From the NCBI GenBank assembly GCA_900543275.1, contig UQQL01000017.1, forward strand, positions 1 through 29,656: a DNA stretch of 29,656 nt, read 5' to 3'. The position numbers were made by a program, and so were the translations under genes. A model generated the notes under the pieces. That model worked only from the letters and a program-made list of their open reading frames with translations. It was not told the DNA's origin and searched no databases. The DNA comes from an uncultured Collinsella sp. (lineage in GTDB: Bacteria > Actinomycetota > Coriobacteriia > Coriobacteriales > Coriobacteriaceae). Below, one piece after another: positions 1-8,288 of this stretch. Every line of letters starts with the position of its first letter. Within the stretch, counting starts at the first letter, position 1.

Positions 1-48
1 CGAGATTACTACGCGTCTCGTGGGCTCGGAGATGTGTATAAGAGACAG
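1..48. other. Illumina Nextera adapter remnant, not genomic
   Basis: Bases 30-48 are exactly the 19-bp Tn5 mosaic end (AGATGTGTATAAGAGACAG). Bases 15-29 (GTCTCGTGGGCTCGG) are the Nextera read-2 overhang. Bases 1-6 (CGAGAT) match the end of the P7 primer, and bases 7-14 (TACTACGC) sit exactly where the 8-base i7 index belongs. From memory this is the reverse complement of index N719. The sequence is untrimmed library adapter at the contig edge. Genomic sequence begins at about base 49. Confidence 0.98.
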
Positions 49-71
49 CATAATGGGCGGTGGGGCGGCGA

Positions 72-2039
72 CTAGTTGGTCGTACCGGAATCGTCGCCCG
101 TGCTCGTGCCCGAGCCAGAGCCCGAACCCGAGCCAGAAATCGAAACCGTCAGCGTAATCGTGCTGTCGGTGGACTGCTTGCCGGTGGGGGAGACGCCCGT
201 AACGGTGGCATCCTCGTTACCGCTCACGGGATTGCCGTTCTGGTCACAGAAGCCAATGTTATAGAAACCGGCGTTGTTGAGCGCGGTAACGGCGGCGGAA
301 ATGCTCTTGCCGTATAGGTTGCCCGGGACGGAGGCCTTGCCGGACTTCTTGGCAATGACGACAGTGATCGTGGCGCCGGGCTTCTGCTTGCCACTGGGGT
401 TCCAGCTAATGACGGTGCCCTCGGTGACGGAGTCGTTCTCCTGGTAGCTGACGTCGACGCCAAAGCCTGCCATATCGAGGGCGTTGCGCGCCTGGGCCTC
501 GGTCATGTCGGTCAGGTCGGGGACGGACGTGGTATCCGGGCCGCTCGAGACCTTGTACGAGATGGTCGTGCCCTTCTCGACTTCCTTACCGGCTTCGGTG
601 CCCTGCTCAAAGACCTGGCCCTCATCGGCCTCGTTGGCCTCCTCGGAGGCGTTGCCCTTCAGGCCAACGCTTGCCAGCGCGGCTTCTGCCTGGTCCTTGG
701 TCAGGCCGACCAGCCGGGGAACCTCGACCTTCTCGGAGGGCTTGGGGCCCTTGGAGATTACCAGGTTCACCTTGGTGCCCTTGGCCTTCTTGGTGTTGCC
801 GTTGGGCGTCTGCTCGGCGACCTTGCCCTCGTCGACATCGTCGTTGTAGCTTTGGTCGATGGTGCCGACCTCGAGGCCGGCTTCCTTGATCTGCTCGACG
901 GCAGTCTGCTGGTCCTTGCCTAGCACATCGGGCACGGTGACCTGCTCGCCGCCAAAGAGTCCTGTGGCAAAGGCCACCACGATACCGATGACGGCAACGG
1001 CTGCCACCACGGCGGCGATGATCTTGTTTTTGTTGGATTTGGGCTTTTCGACCTCGTAGGAGCCGGTGGAGCCCGAAACCGAGCTACGGGCGGTATTCTG
1101 GCCGCTCACGCCCGAGACGGGACGCACCATGGCGCGCGTCTGATCGGAAAGCTCGCGAGTCTTGGTGGCGCCCAGCTCACCGGGGGCACCGATGATGCGC
1201 GTGGGCTCCGAGATGTTGACGGCACGGCCCGACAGGTAGCTGTTGAGCACCTGACGAAGCTCGTCGGCGGTCTGGAAGCGGTTTGCCGGGTCCTTCTCCA
1301 TGCACTTGAGGATGATGCGCTCAAGGTCGGCGTCGACACCGGAGTTGATCTGGCTCGGTGGAATAGGCAGCTCGTTGACCTGCTTGAGTGCGACCGAGAT
1401 AGCGTCGTCACCGTCAAAGGGAACGCGGCCGGTGGCGCACTCATACATCACGACGCCCAGCGAGTAGATATCCGAGGTGGGGCCGAGGTCCTGACCACGG
1501 GTCTGCTCGGGGCTGACGTAGTGGGCGGTTCCCAGCACGTTGTTGTCTTGCGTGAGGTGGCTGTTCTTGGCGCGCGCGATGCCAAAGTCCATCACCTTGA
1601 TGTTGCCGTCGGGCAGCACCATGATGTTCTGCGGCTTAATGTCGCGGTGGATGATCTCATGCTTGTGAGCGACCGAAAGCGCGGAGCTGATCTGCGAGCC
1701 GATCTGGGCGACCTTCTTGGGGTCGAGGGCGCCGTGGCTCTTGATGCCGCTCTTAAGGTCGGTACCGCGCAGGTACTCCATGACGATGTAATAGGTGTCG
1801 CCGTCCTTGCCCCAATCGTAGACGCCCACGATATAGGGGGAGGAGAGACCGGCTGCTGCCTGGGCCTCCTGCTTAAAGCGTGCGGCGAAGGTTGCGTCGC
1901 CAGCATACTGCGGTAGCATGATCTTGACGGCAACCGTGCGGTCGAGGACCTGGTCCTGTGCACGGTAGACGGTCGCCATGCCGCCTGTCCCCACCTTATC
2001 CTTGAGGAGGTATCTTCCCCCGAGGACCCTCTGTTCCAT
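72..2039 (-). CDS. pknB: PASTA-domain Ser/Thr protein kinase (PknB/Stk type)
   Basis: Transmembrane eukaryotic-type Ser/Thr kinase that senses peptidoglycan or lipid II outside the cell and phosphorylates cell-wall and division proteins inside. The kinase domain spans about residues 8-275: Gly-rich loop GTGGMATV, catalytic Lys39 in VAVKIM, HRD at 131-133, DFG at 151-153 and a GTAHYVSPEQ activation segment with phosphorylatable Thr/Ser. After a juxtamembrane linker, one membrane helix lies near 340-362. Four PASTA repeats follow outside (about 367-432, 437-503, 506-570, 572-640), ending in a Ser-Gly repeat tail. The ATG at 2039 is chosen because GGAG sits just upstream; an ATG at 2054 overlaps that ribosome site. 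It is the last gene of the operon, about 130 bp after the SEDS-PBP gene, so it may also have its own promoter. Family call is secure; the substrates are inferred. Confidence 0.95.
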   Translation of the reverse strand: MEQRVLGGRYLLKDKVGTGGMATVYRAQDQVLDRTVAVKIMLPQYAGDATFAARFKQEAQAAAGLSSPYIVGVYDWGKDGDTYYIVMEYLRGTDLKSGIKSHGALDPKKVAQIGSQISSALSVAHKHEIIHRDIKPQNIMVLPDGNIKVMDFGIARAKNSHLTQDNNVLGTAHYVSPEQTRGQDLGPTSDIYSLGVVMYECATGRVPFDGDDAISVALKQVNELPIPPSQINSGVDADLERIILKCMEKDPANRFQTADELRQVLNSYLSGRAVNISEPTRIIGAPGELGATKTRELSDQTRAMVRPVSGVSGQNTARSSVSGSTGSYEVEKPKSNKNKIIAAVVAAVAVIGIVVAFATGLFGGEQVTVPDVLGKDQQTAVEQIKEAGLEVGTIDQSYNDDVDEGKVAEQTPNGNTKKAKGTKVNLVISKGPKPSEKVEVPRLVGLTKDQAEAALASVGLKGNASEEANEADEGQVFEQGTEAGKEVEKGTTISYKVSSGPDTTSVPDLTDMTEAQARNALDMAGFGVDVSYQENDSVTEGTVISWNPSGKQKPGATITVVIAKKSGKASVPGNLYGKSISAAVTALNNAGFYNIGFCDQNGNPVSGNEDATVTGVSPTGKQSTDSTITLTVSISGSGSGSGSGTSTGDDSGTTN

Positions 2040-2171
2040 TCCTGCTCCTAACATAACTATTCGCTCAACGATGTGTGTAGTACCTACGATGTGGCCGCTG
2101 GGGCCGTGTGGCGCGTTGCCGCTAACTCTTCGGCCGCGGCGCGCCTCGGGTGTCCGATTCGATCATGGGCA

Positions 2172-5042
2172 TCACGCTCCCTGTGCGGCGAGCGCCGCGG
2201 TCAGGACGATGCCGGCAATCTTGGCCGCCTTGACGTCGTGTTTGTCGTAATCCTCCAAGGCCACCGAGATGGCGACCGTGGGTGAATCGTAAGGTGCAAA
2301 GCCAACGAACATCGAGTTGACGTTGGTGCCGCCGGTCTCGGCCGAGCCGGTCTTGCCGGCGACCTTGACGCCGGGGACCTGGGCATCGGTGCCGGTACCG
2401 GACTGGACGACGGCGAGCATGGCCTGCTTGACCTGGTCGGCCGTGGCGGAGCTGACGGCCTGACCCAGCGAGCGGGACTGCGTGGTCTTGACCACAGTTC
2501 CGTCCGGGGCGAGTACCTGGGCTACAAAGTACGGGTCCATGACCACGCCACTGTTAGCGATGGCGGCGGCAATCACGGCGTTTTGCATGACGGTGGTCTG
2601 CGGCCCGGGCGTGTGGTCCATGCCGACAGGCTGGCCGGCGCCGGCCCAGGCGGTCTCCCACTCGGTCATGAGCGACGGGTCGGCCATGATGGAGGCCGCG
2701 GAGGTCAGGTCCTGGCCGAGCTTTTGGCCGTAGCCAAAGGCGTTGGCAAACTGCACGAGCGTGTTTGCGCCAACTTCGTTTGCCACCTGGCCAAAGACGA
2801 CGTTGGAAGACACGGCAAAGGCCTGCTGCAGGCTGATGGTGCCGTAGCTCTCGTTGGCATAGTTGGTGACCGGTGCGTTGCCGATGTCCATGGAGCCGGG
2901 CGCCTGGTAGGTGCTGGTAAGGCTGGCGGTACCGGTCTCGAGTGCCGCGGAAAGCGTAACGACCTTAAACGTGGAGCCCGGCGTGTACAGCGCGTCCATG
3001 GCGCGATTGTACATGGAGCCGTCCTCGCCGCCGCCCGCCTGCAGCAGGGCATCGATGTTGGTGTTGTCGTAGGTGGGCGAGCTGGCACATGCGAGCACCG
3101 CGCCGGTACGCGGGTCGATGACCACTACAGCGCCCTTAAAGCCCTTGAGTGCCTGCTCGGCCGCCGTCTGGATGCGCGAGTCGATGGTGAGCTTGGCGGT
3201 GTTGCCCGGCTGGGTCTGGCCCGCGAGCGACGCGATGGCGTTGTTCCAGCTGGAGTAGTCCTTAGAACCGGTGAGCGTGTCGTTCATGACGCTCTCGATG
3301 GCGGTGGTGCCATACTGCTGGCTCACGTAGCCAACCACGTGCGCTGCCAGGTTACCGTTGGGGTAGGAGCGTACGTAGGTGCCGTCCTCCTGCTGCAGCG
3401 ACTCGGCCAGCGTCACGCCGTCGGACGTGATGATGGAGCCGCGCTGGATGTACTTGGAGCGGGCGATGGTGTGGTTGTTGGTCGGCATATCCTGATAGTC
3501 CTTGGCCTTGATGACCTGGACATAGGTGAGGTTGCCGATAAGGATGGCGAACAGCGCCGTAAAGGCGAGCACCGCACGGGTTAGACGGTTGGCGAGCGCA
3601 ACGCGGCCGAGCACACCGGATTCAGGCGTGTCGAGCAGGCGACGGCGCATGCGCGAGCCGACGGAATGGCTGCCGTTGCCGTAGGAAGACGAGGTGGCAA
3701 AGCGCGTACCCGTCGGGGCGGCGGCAGATGCGACCTGATCATCGGTGATGGCGGTCATGGTGCCGGTGCCGGTAAGCTCGGCCTCGCGTCCGGTCGCCTC
3801 GTCACCGGCGCGCAGCAGGAGCGCGACGATGATAAAGCTCGCCAGCAGCGAGGAGCCGCCCTGGCTCATAAAGGGCAGGGTGACGCCGGTCAGCGGGATC
3901 AGGCGGGTTACGCCGCCAACGATCAAGAAGGCCTGGAAGCTGATGGCGGCCGTAAGGCCCGTGGCACTAAAGGCTGCGAGGTCGGATTTAGCGCGGGCAG
4001 CCGTGGTGAGGCCACGCACGGCAAAAAGCATAAACAGGATGAGCACGGCGCCGCCGCCCAAAAGGCCCATCTCCTCGCCGATAGCCGAGAAGATAAAGTC
4101 GGACTCGACGACAGGGATGTTGTTGGCCATGCCGTTGCCGATGCCAACACCGACCAGGCCGCCATCGGCAAGCGAGAAGAGCGACTGGACGATCTGGTAG
4201 CCCTGGCCCTGGGCGTCCTTAAACGGATCGACCCAAACCTGGAAACGCACCTGAACGTGCGACAGGAACTTGTAGGCGCCCACAGCTCCAACGGCTAAGA
4301 GCGCAAGGCCGATAACGACATACGAAAAGCGCCCCGTGGCAACGTAGAGCATCAGCAAGAAGATGGTGTAGAACAGCACGGCCGAACCCAGGTCGCGTTC
4401 GAAGACGACGACGAGCAGGCACACACCCCACACGGCAAACAGCGGCAGCAGCAGTCGCAGGCGAGGGATCTTAAAGCCCAGGATCTTGCGGTTGGAGATG
4501 GAGAGTAGCTCGCGGTTCTCGGCTAGGTACCCGGCCAGGAACAGCACGATAAAGACCTTGGCGAACTCGCCGGGCTGGATGGTAAAGCCCGCGATGCGAA
4601 TCCACAGCTTGGAGCCCGAGATCGTGGTGCCGATAAAGATAGGCAGCATCAACAGAATGATGCCGATAATGCCAAAGGTGTACTTGTAGCGCATGACTAC
4701 GTCGAGGTTCTTAACCAACGCGAGCGTTCCCACCATCAGGGCCACCGAGACAAACAGGATGATGAGCTGTGAGATGGCGAGAGCGGGGGCGAGACGCGTC
4801 ACGAACGTGATGCCGATGCCCGAAAGCACAAAGACAATGGGCAGGATGGCGGGGTCGGCACCGGGCGCCAAGATGCGCACGGCAATGTGGGCCGCGGCAA
4901 AGGCGGCAAAGAGGCCGATCGGTACGGCGAGCGTCTCAAAGGAGATGGCAGCGCCCGCGGTGAGGACGTACATCGCATACAGCAGGATGACGGGGAACGC
5001 CGAGGCGATGAGCAAGAGCAGCTCGGTGTTGCGGCGACTCAT
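2172..5042 (-). CDS. SEDS glycosyltransferase (FtsW/RodA) fused to transpeptidase PBP
   Basis: One 956-residue polypeptide carries both halves of a peptidoglycan synthase. Residues ~1-420 are the polytopic SEDS polymerase (FtsW/RodA/SpoVE), with the conserved DPFKDAQGQGYQ and ESDFIFSAIGEE stretches. A Ser/Thr-rich cytoplasmic linker of ~60 residues follows, then a further membrane helix (~484-507). The extracellular class B penicillin-binding domain carries all three active-site motifs: S690-T-F-K (nucleophile), S745-S-N747 and K897-T-G. In most bacteria these are separate rodA/ftsW and pbpA genes, which actinobacteria place side by side in this same operon. ATG 5042 is preferred, with GGGAG 8 bases upstream; an in-frame GTG lies at 5051. 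The gene starts 16 bases after the phosphatase stop. Whether it serves elongation or division cannot be read from the sequence. Confidence 0.93.
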   Translation of the reverse strand: MSRRNTELLLLIASAFPVILLYAMYVLTAGAAISFETLAVPIGLFAAFAAAHIAVRILAPGADPAILPIVFVLSGIGITFVTRLAPALAISQLIILFVSVALMVGTLALVKNLDVVMRYKYTFGIIGIILLMLPIFIGTTISGSKLWIRIAGFTIQPGEFAKVFIVLFLAGYLAENRELLSISNRKILGFKIPRLRLLLPLFAVWGVCLLVVVFERDLGSAVLFYTIFLLMLYVATGRFSYVVIGLALLAVGAVGAYKFLSHVQVRFQVWVDPFKDAQGQGYQIVQSLFSLADGGLVGVGIGNGMANNIPVVESDFIFSAIGEEMGLLGGGAVLILFMLFAVRGLTTAARAKSDLAAFSATGLTAAISFQAFLIVGGVTRLIPLTGVTLPFMSQGGSSLLASFIIVALLLRAGDEATGREAELTGTGTMTAITDDQVASAAAPTGTRFATSSSYGNGSHSVGSRMRRRLLDTPESGVLGRVALANRLTRAVLAFTALFAILIGNLTYVQVIKAKDYQDMPTNNHTIARSKYIQRGSIITSDGVTLAESLQQEDGTYVRSYPNGNLAAHVVGYVSQQYGTTAIESVMNDTLTGSKDYSSWNNAIASLAGQTQPGNTAKLTIDSRIQTAAEQALKGFKGAVVVIDPRTGAVLACASSPTYDNTNIDALLQAGGGEDGSMYNRAMDALYTPGSTFKVVTLSAALETGTASLTSTYQAPGSMDIGNAPVTNYANESYGTISLQQAFAVSSNVVFGQVANEVGANTLVQFANAFGYGQKLGQDLTSAASIMADPSLMTEWETAWAGAGQPVGMDHTPGPQTTVMQNAVIAAAIANSGVVMDPYFVAQVLAPDGTVVKTTQSRSLGQAVSSATADQVKQAMLAVVQSGTGTDAQVPGVKVAGKTGSAETGGTNVNSMFVGFAPYDSPTVAISVALEDYDKHDVKAAKIAGIVLTAALAAQGA

Positions 5043-5058
5043 AAGCGGCACTCCCTTT

Positions 5059-6858
5059 CTAGTTCTTTTCGGAGGCTTCGGCCTCGGCGGACTGTTCGGC
5101 GGTTTTCTCGGAATCTGATTCGGAGGTCGATCCCTGGTCGGTGTTGTCGCGAATCGTTTGCGCGTCGATCACCTGGCGGGTCTGCTCCTCGTCGATCTGG
5201 TGGCGGTACTTGGATATCGTGTCCTGCGCATCGTCAACACTTGTTTGCGGAATGCCCGCCTTGAGGCGGTTTTGCGTGTCTTCGGGCAGGTCGGATAGCT
5301 TGATGCTGGTTTCGCTTTCGAGCCAGTGGAGCTTGAGTCCGAGCGGCTTGCCGGGCAGGCCGCGCCAGACGGCGACATTGCCCTGGTAGGTACCCAGGTA
5401 GTACGAGCCGGTGACACCCGTGTAGGCCCAGATGCCAGCTGCCAGCACAAAGACGAGGGCCAGAATGGCGGCGATAGTAATGTTGCGGCGACGCACGCGC
5501 TGCGCCTCGCGCATAACGCCATCGTCAACCAGGTCAACGACTACTACGGTCACGTTGTCGTGGCCGCCGGCGGCAAGCGCAGCGTCCACTAGGTTGTCGA
5601 CGCAGATTTGCGCGGTTGAGGACTGCGTGGCGATGTTCTCGATATCGCTATCGGGAATCATGCTCGAAAGGCCGTCAGAGCACAGGATCAGGCGGTCGCC
5701 TTCCTCGATATGCAGAGTGAAGTGGTCGGCATACATGGCGGGGTCCGAGCCCAGCGCACGGGTGATGACCGAACGGTTGGGGTGGACGCGAGCCTCGTCT
5801 GCCGTAATCTCGCCGGCGTCCACGAGTTCTTCCACATAGGAGTGGTCGCGGGTCACGCGGATGAGCGTGCCCTCGTGGAGCAGGTAGGCGCGCGAGTCGC
5901 CCACGTGGGCGATGGCGAGCGTATCGTTTTCGATATAGGCGCAAGTGGCTGTGCAGCCCATGCCGGGCTTGCCCAGGCCATTCAAGGCGGCCTCGATTAC
6001 GGCGGCGTTAGCGGCCTCGACGGCTGCCGCCAGGCGTGCGGCGTCGGCGGACTGCGGGGCCGTCTTGGCAATAGTCTCAACGGCGATGGAAGAGGCTACC
6101 TCGCCGGCAGCGTGACCACCCATGCCGTCGCATACGCAAAAGAGCGGCGACTGCACCAGGTAGGAATCCTCATTGTGCGGGCGCACGCAGCCAACGTCGG
6201 AGCGGGCGCCCCACATGAGTTGCGTGGTGGTGCCGGCATCATAGGTCGAGTCGGTCTCGATGCGCTCCTCGGTCAGGGGCTCAAAGCTCATGGTCGACCC
6301 GGGGTCTTTGAGCTTGGCCTCAACGGCGGCAACGTCGATTTCGGCTGTGTCACCGGGAGAGACGGTGTCGGTCTCGGCGTTTGATTCGGAATCGCCGGTG
6401 TCCGGGGAGTCGGGCTCCTCGGACACGCGGGCGGTCGACTCGTCGTCTTGCGGGCTGACGTCTATAGACTCGGGCGCCGGCGTAGACACGGGCGCAACCT
6501 CGGATGCCGGGGCTATGGGAAACGCCGGCGCGGCGGGCTCGGGTGCCGCAAACACCGCAGCGCTCTCGTTGATTGCCGCGGCGACGGGCTCTGCAAAGTG
6601 AGCCGGCGCCGGGGTTGCTTCGGACGCTGTGGGCTGTTCCGCAGCATGTGCGCCGATGGGCGCCGCTACGGCATTCTCTTCGTCCTCGTTATCGGCGAGA
6701 TCCGAAATATCATGCGTTACATGCGAAAGAGGCAGGGAGAACACGGTGTCCTCGGGTTCCACGGGTGCGGAGCCCGCCGGAGCGGCGTGGGCCGGCGCAG
6801 CTGTGGCGGCAGCCGGTGCCTCGGTCATGGTTGCGGACTTGTTCTCCTCGTCGATCAT
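5059..6858 (-). CDS. pstP: PP2C-family Ser/Thr phosphatase (PstP/Stp) with long N-terminal extension
   Basis: Metal-dependent phosphatase that reverses the neighbouring kinases. The catalytic domain begins near residue 215 with the RPHNED motif, followed by CDGMGG (Asp244), GDSRAYL, SDGLSSM and GGHDNVTVVVVD, so the metal-binding aspartates are all present. One membrane helix (ITIAAILALVFVLAAGIW) follows the domain, then ~115 residues predicted to be outside, ending in an acidic Ser/Glu tail. Unlike typical PstP, which starts directly with the catalytic domain, this protein has ~210 residues of Ala/Pro/Glu/Ser-rich, probably disordered sequence first. Its ATG overlaps the fhaB stop by 4 bases (ATGA), implying coupled translation. 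The extension is real coding sequence in frame with that overlap; its purpose is unknown, though it could hold phosphosites or a docking segment. Confidence 0.93.
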   Translation of the reverse strand: MIDEENKSATMTEAPAAATAAPAHAAPAGSAPVEPEDTVFSLPLSHVTHDISDLADNEDEENAVAAPIGAHAAEQPTASEATPAPAHFAEPVAAAINESAAVFAAPEPAAPAFPIAPASEVAPVSTPAPESIDVSPQDDESTARVSEEPDSPDTGDSESNAETDTVSPGDTAEIDVAAVEAKLKDPGSTMSFEPLTEERIETDSTYDAGTTTQLMWGARSDVGCVRPHNEDSYLVQSPLFCVCDGMGGHAAGEVASSIAVETIAKTAPQSADAARLAAAVEAANAAVIEAALNGLGKPGMGCTATCAYIENDTLAIAHVGDSRAYLLHEGTLIRVTRDHSYVEELVDAGEITADEARVHPNRSVITRALGSDPAMYADHFTLHIEEGDRLILCSDGLSSMIPDSDIENIATQSSTAQICVDNLVDAALAAGGHDNVTVVVVDLVDDGVMREAQRVRRRNITIAAILALVFVLAAGIWAYTGVTGSYYLGTYQGNVAVWRGLPGKPLGLKLHWLESETSIKLSDLPEDTQNRLKAGIPQTSVDDAQDTISKYRHQIDEEQTRQVIDAQTIRDNTDQGSTSESDSEKTAEQSAEAEASEKN

Positions 6859-7271
6859 CGACGGTTCACCTTCATGACCACGTCGCCAATCTGGACTTCG
6901 TCGCCCTCACGCAGCGTCGCGGGCTCCACGAGCTGGCGGCCGTTGACGAGCGTGCCGTTAAGCGAGTTGAGATCCTCGATGATGAGCGCCGGGCCCTGCA
7001 GCGAAAAGCGCGCATGCGAGGCCGAGACGAACGGTTCGTTGATGCAGATGTCCGAAGATGGCGAGCGACCGACGATGACGGGGCCGAGCATGTCTACGTG
7101 GATGCCGCGGATACCGCGCGGGCCCTTGTCCACATCGATCGTCCAGATAGCCGAGTCGCGGCGCTGTCCGCGCACAAGTCCCACGCCGGTCTTCATGACG
7201 GCGAACAGGAAGATATAGAGCAGGGCGACCAGGACGATGCGGCCTGCAAAAAGGACGATATCGATGTTCAT
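6855..7271 (-). CDS. fhaB: Membrane-anchored FHA-domain protein (FhaB type)
   Basis: A small 138-residue phosphothreonine reader. It has one N-terminal membrane helix (~residues 6-27, VLFAGRIVLVALLYIFLFAV), a short basic linker, and a C-terminal FHA domain from ~60. The domain has GRSPSSD (Gly-Arg that contacts phosphate), SASHAR and LNSLNGTLVNG. In actinobacteria FhaB binds phosphorylated partners of PknA/PknB and links kinase signalling to division proteins; that role is assumed here from family and context. It starts 6 bases after the fhaA stop and overlaps the phosphatase start by 4 bases. All canonical FHA residues are present. Confidence 0.93.
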   Translation of the reverse strand: MNIDIVLFAGRIVLVALLYIFLFAVMKTGVGLVRGQRRDSAIWTIDVDKGPRGIRGIHVDMLGPVIVGRSPSSDICINEPFVSASHARFSLQGPALIIEDLNSLNGTLVNGRQLVEPATLREGDEVQIGDVVMKVNRR

Positions 7272-7277
7272 AAGCGA

Positions 7278-8288
7278 CTATCCCCTAAATTCAAAGGTGC
7301 TCAGGCCAAACGTCAGTAGATCGCCGTTGCGCAGCGGGCAGCGCGTAATGCGGCGGTTGTTGACGAGCGTGCCGTTGGTGGAATTGAGGTCCTCGATCGA
7401 CCAATCCGAGCCCGTAAAGGTGAGCTGGGCGTGGCGGCGCGACACGTTGGGGTCGCGCAGGGCAATGTCGGAAACTGAGCGCTCGCGACCGATGGTCACC
7501 TGTGCGGAGGTGATGCTATGGCTCTCGCCGCTCACGACGTCGACGAGCTGGGCGAGCGGGCGCTGCGGGGCGCGAGTGCTCGCCATGTTGGAGGCGATAC
7601 CGGCTGCGGCGCCTAGGCCCACGGCGGCACCGGTCGCGGCGGCTCCGCCCATGCCGGCAAGCGCGTCGCGCGAGACGGTCTGCGGCACCGGGATAGGAGC
7701 GGCGGGGTCGGGGACGCTAGGCGCGAAGGGATCTGCCACGGCAAGCGGGTCGGGAGCGGCGGCGCGAGGCGTCGGCTGCTGCTGGGGCATGGCGGCGGGG
7801 CGCTGCTGCTGCGGGGCAGCAAACTGCTGCTGGCCGGCGCGCGGGGCGCTGGCGGCACGGCTTGCCGCGGAGTTGTTCTGGCCCAGGCCGTTTTGATAGG
7901 CGCGCTCTTCCTCGTACAGGCGACCGAGCGTGGGGGCATCGACGTTCTCGGCAAAGACCGAGAACTTGCCGGCGCGCAGCTGCGGATCGATCATAAAGCG
8001 CACGAGGGGCTCGCCGACAAAGACATAGCGGCGCTTTTCGGCCTGCGCCTTCACAAACTCGCGGACCTCGCGCGAAAGCTCGGGGTAGAACGGGGCGAGC
8101 ATGGGATCGTCGTCGGCGGCGATCAGGATGGTATAGAGTGCCGGCGCCGTGTTGACGCCATTGATCACCAGAGTCTGATCCTCCATGTCGCGAGCGGCCT
8201 GCTTGGCAAGCTTCTTAAAGGAGAACGGGGCACGGGTGGCACCGAAGATGCCGGCCACGTGGTCCTCGAAGATGTTCAGGAAGTTCAC
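7278..8288 (-). CDS. fhaA: DUF3662 and FHA domain protein (FhaA type)
   Basis: Soluble 336-residue protein with the classic FhaA architecture. The N-terminal DUF3662 (FhaA_N) domain spans ~1-120, starting NFLNIFEDHVAGIFG. A Gln/Pro/Ala-rich flexible linker spans ~130-235, and a C-terminal FHA domain has VTIGRERSVSD, VSRRHAQ and LNSTNGTLVNN. In mycobacteria FhaA binds PknB-phosphorylated MviN/FhaB and influences peptidoglycan synthesis; the same role is inferred here. The start is a GTG at 8288 whose last bases form the upstream kinase stop (GTGA overlap), with GGAGAG 8-9 bases upstream. Confidence 0.93.
   Translation of the reverse strand: MNFLNIFEDHVAGIFGATRAPFSFKKLAKQAARDMEDQTLVINGVNTAPALYTILIAADDDPMLAPFYPELSREVREFVKAQAEKRRYVFVGEPLVRFMIDPQLRAGKFSVFAENVDAPTLGRLYEEERAYQNGLGQNNSAASRAASAPRAGQQQFAAPQQQRPAAMPQQQPTPRAAAPDPLAVADPFAPSVPDPAAPIPVPQTVSRDALAGMGGAAATGAAVGLGAAAGIASNMASTRAPQRPLAQLVDVVSGESHSITSAQVTIGRERSVSDIALRDPNVSRRHAQLTFTGSDWSIEDLNSTNGTLVNNRRITRCPLRNGDLLTFGLSTFEFRG

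Noticed and set aside
2583..3584. 333-codon frame on the plus strand opposite the transpeptidase domain
   Set aside because: Shadow of the SEDS-PBP gene, whose active-site motifs are intact on the minus strand.
2172..5042. SEDS-PBP fusion as an assembly or sequencing error
   Set aside because: The linker is continuous, in frame and of sensible composition, with no homopolymer run at the junction. Kept as a real fusion pending comparison.
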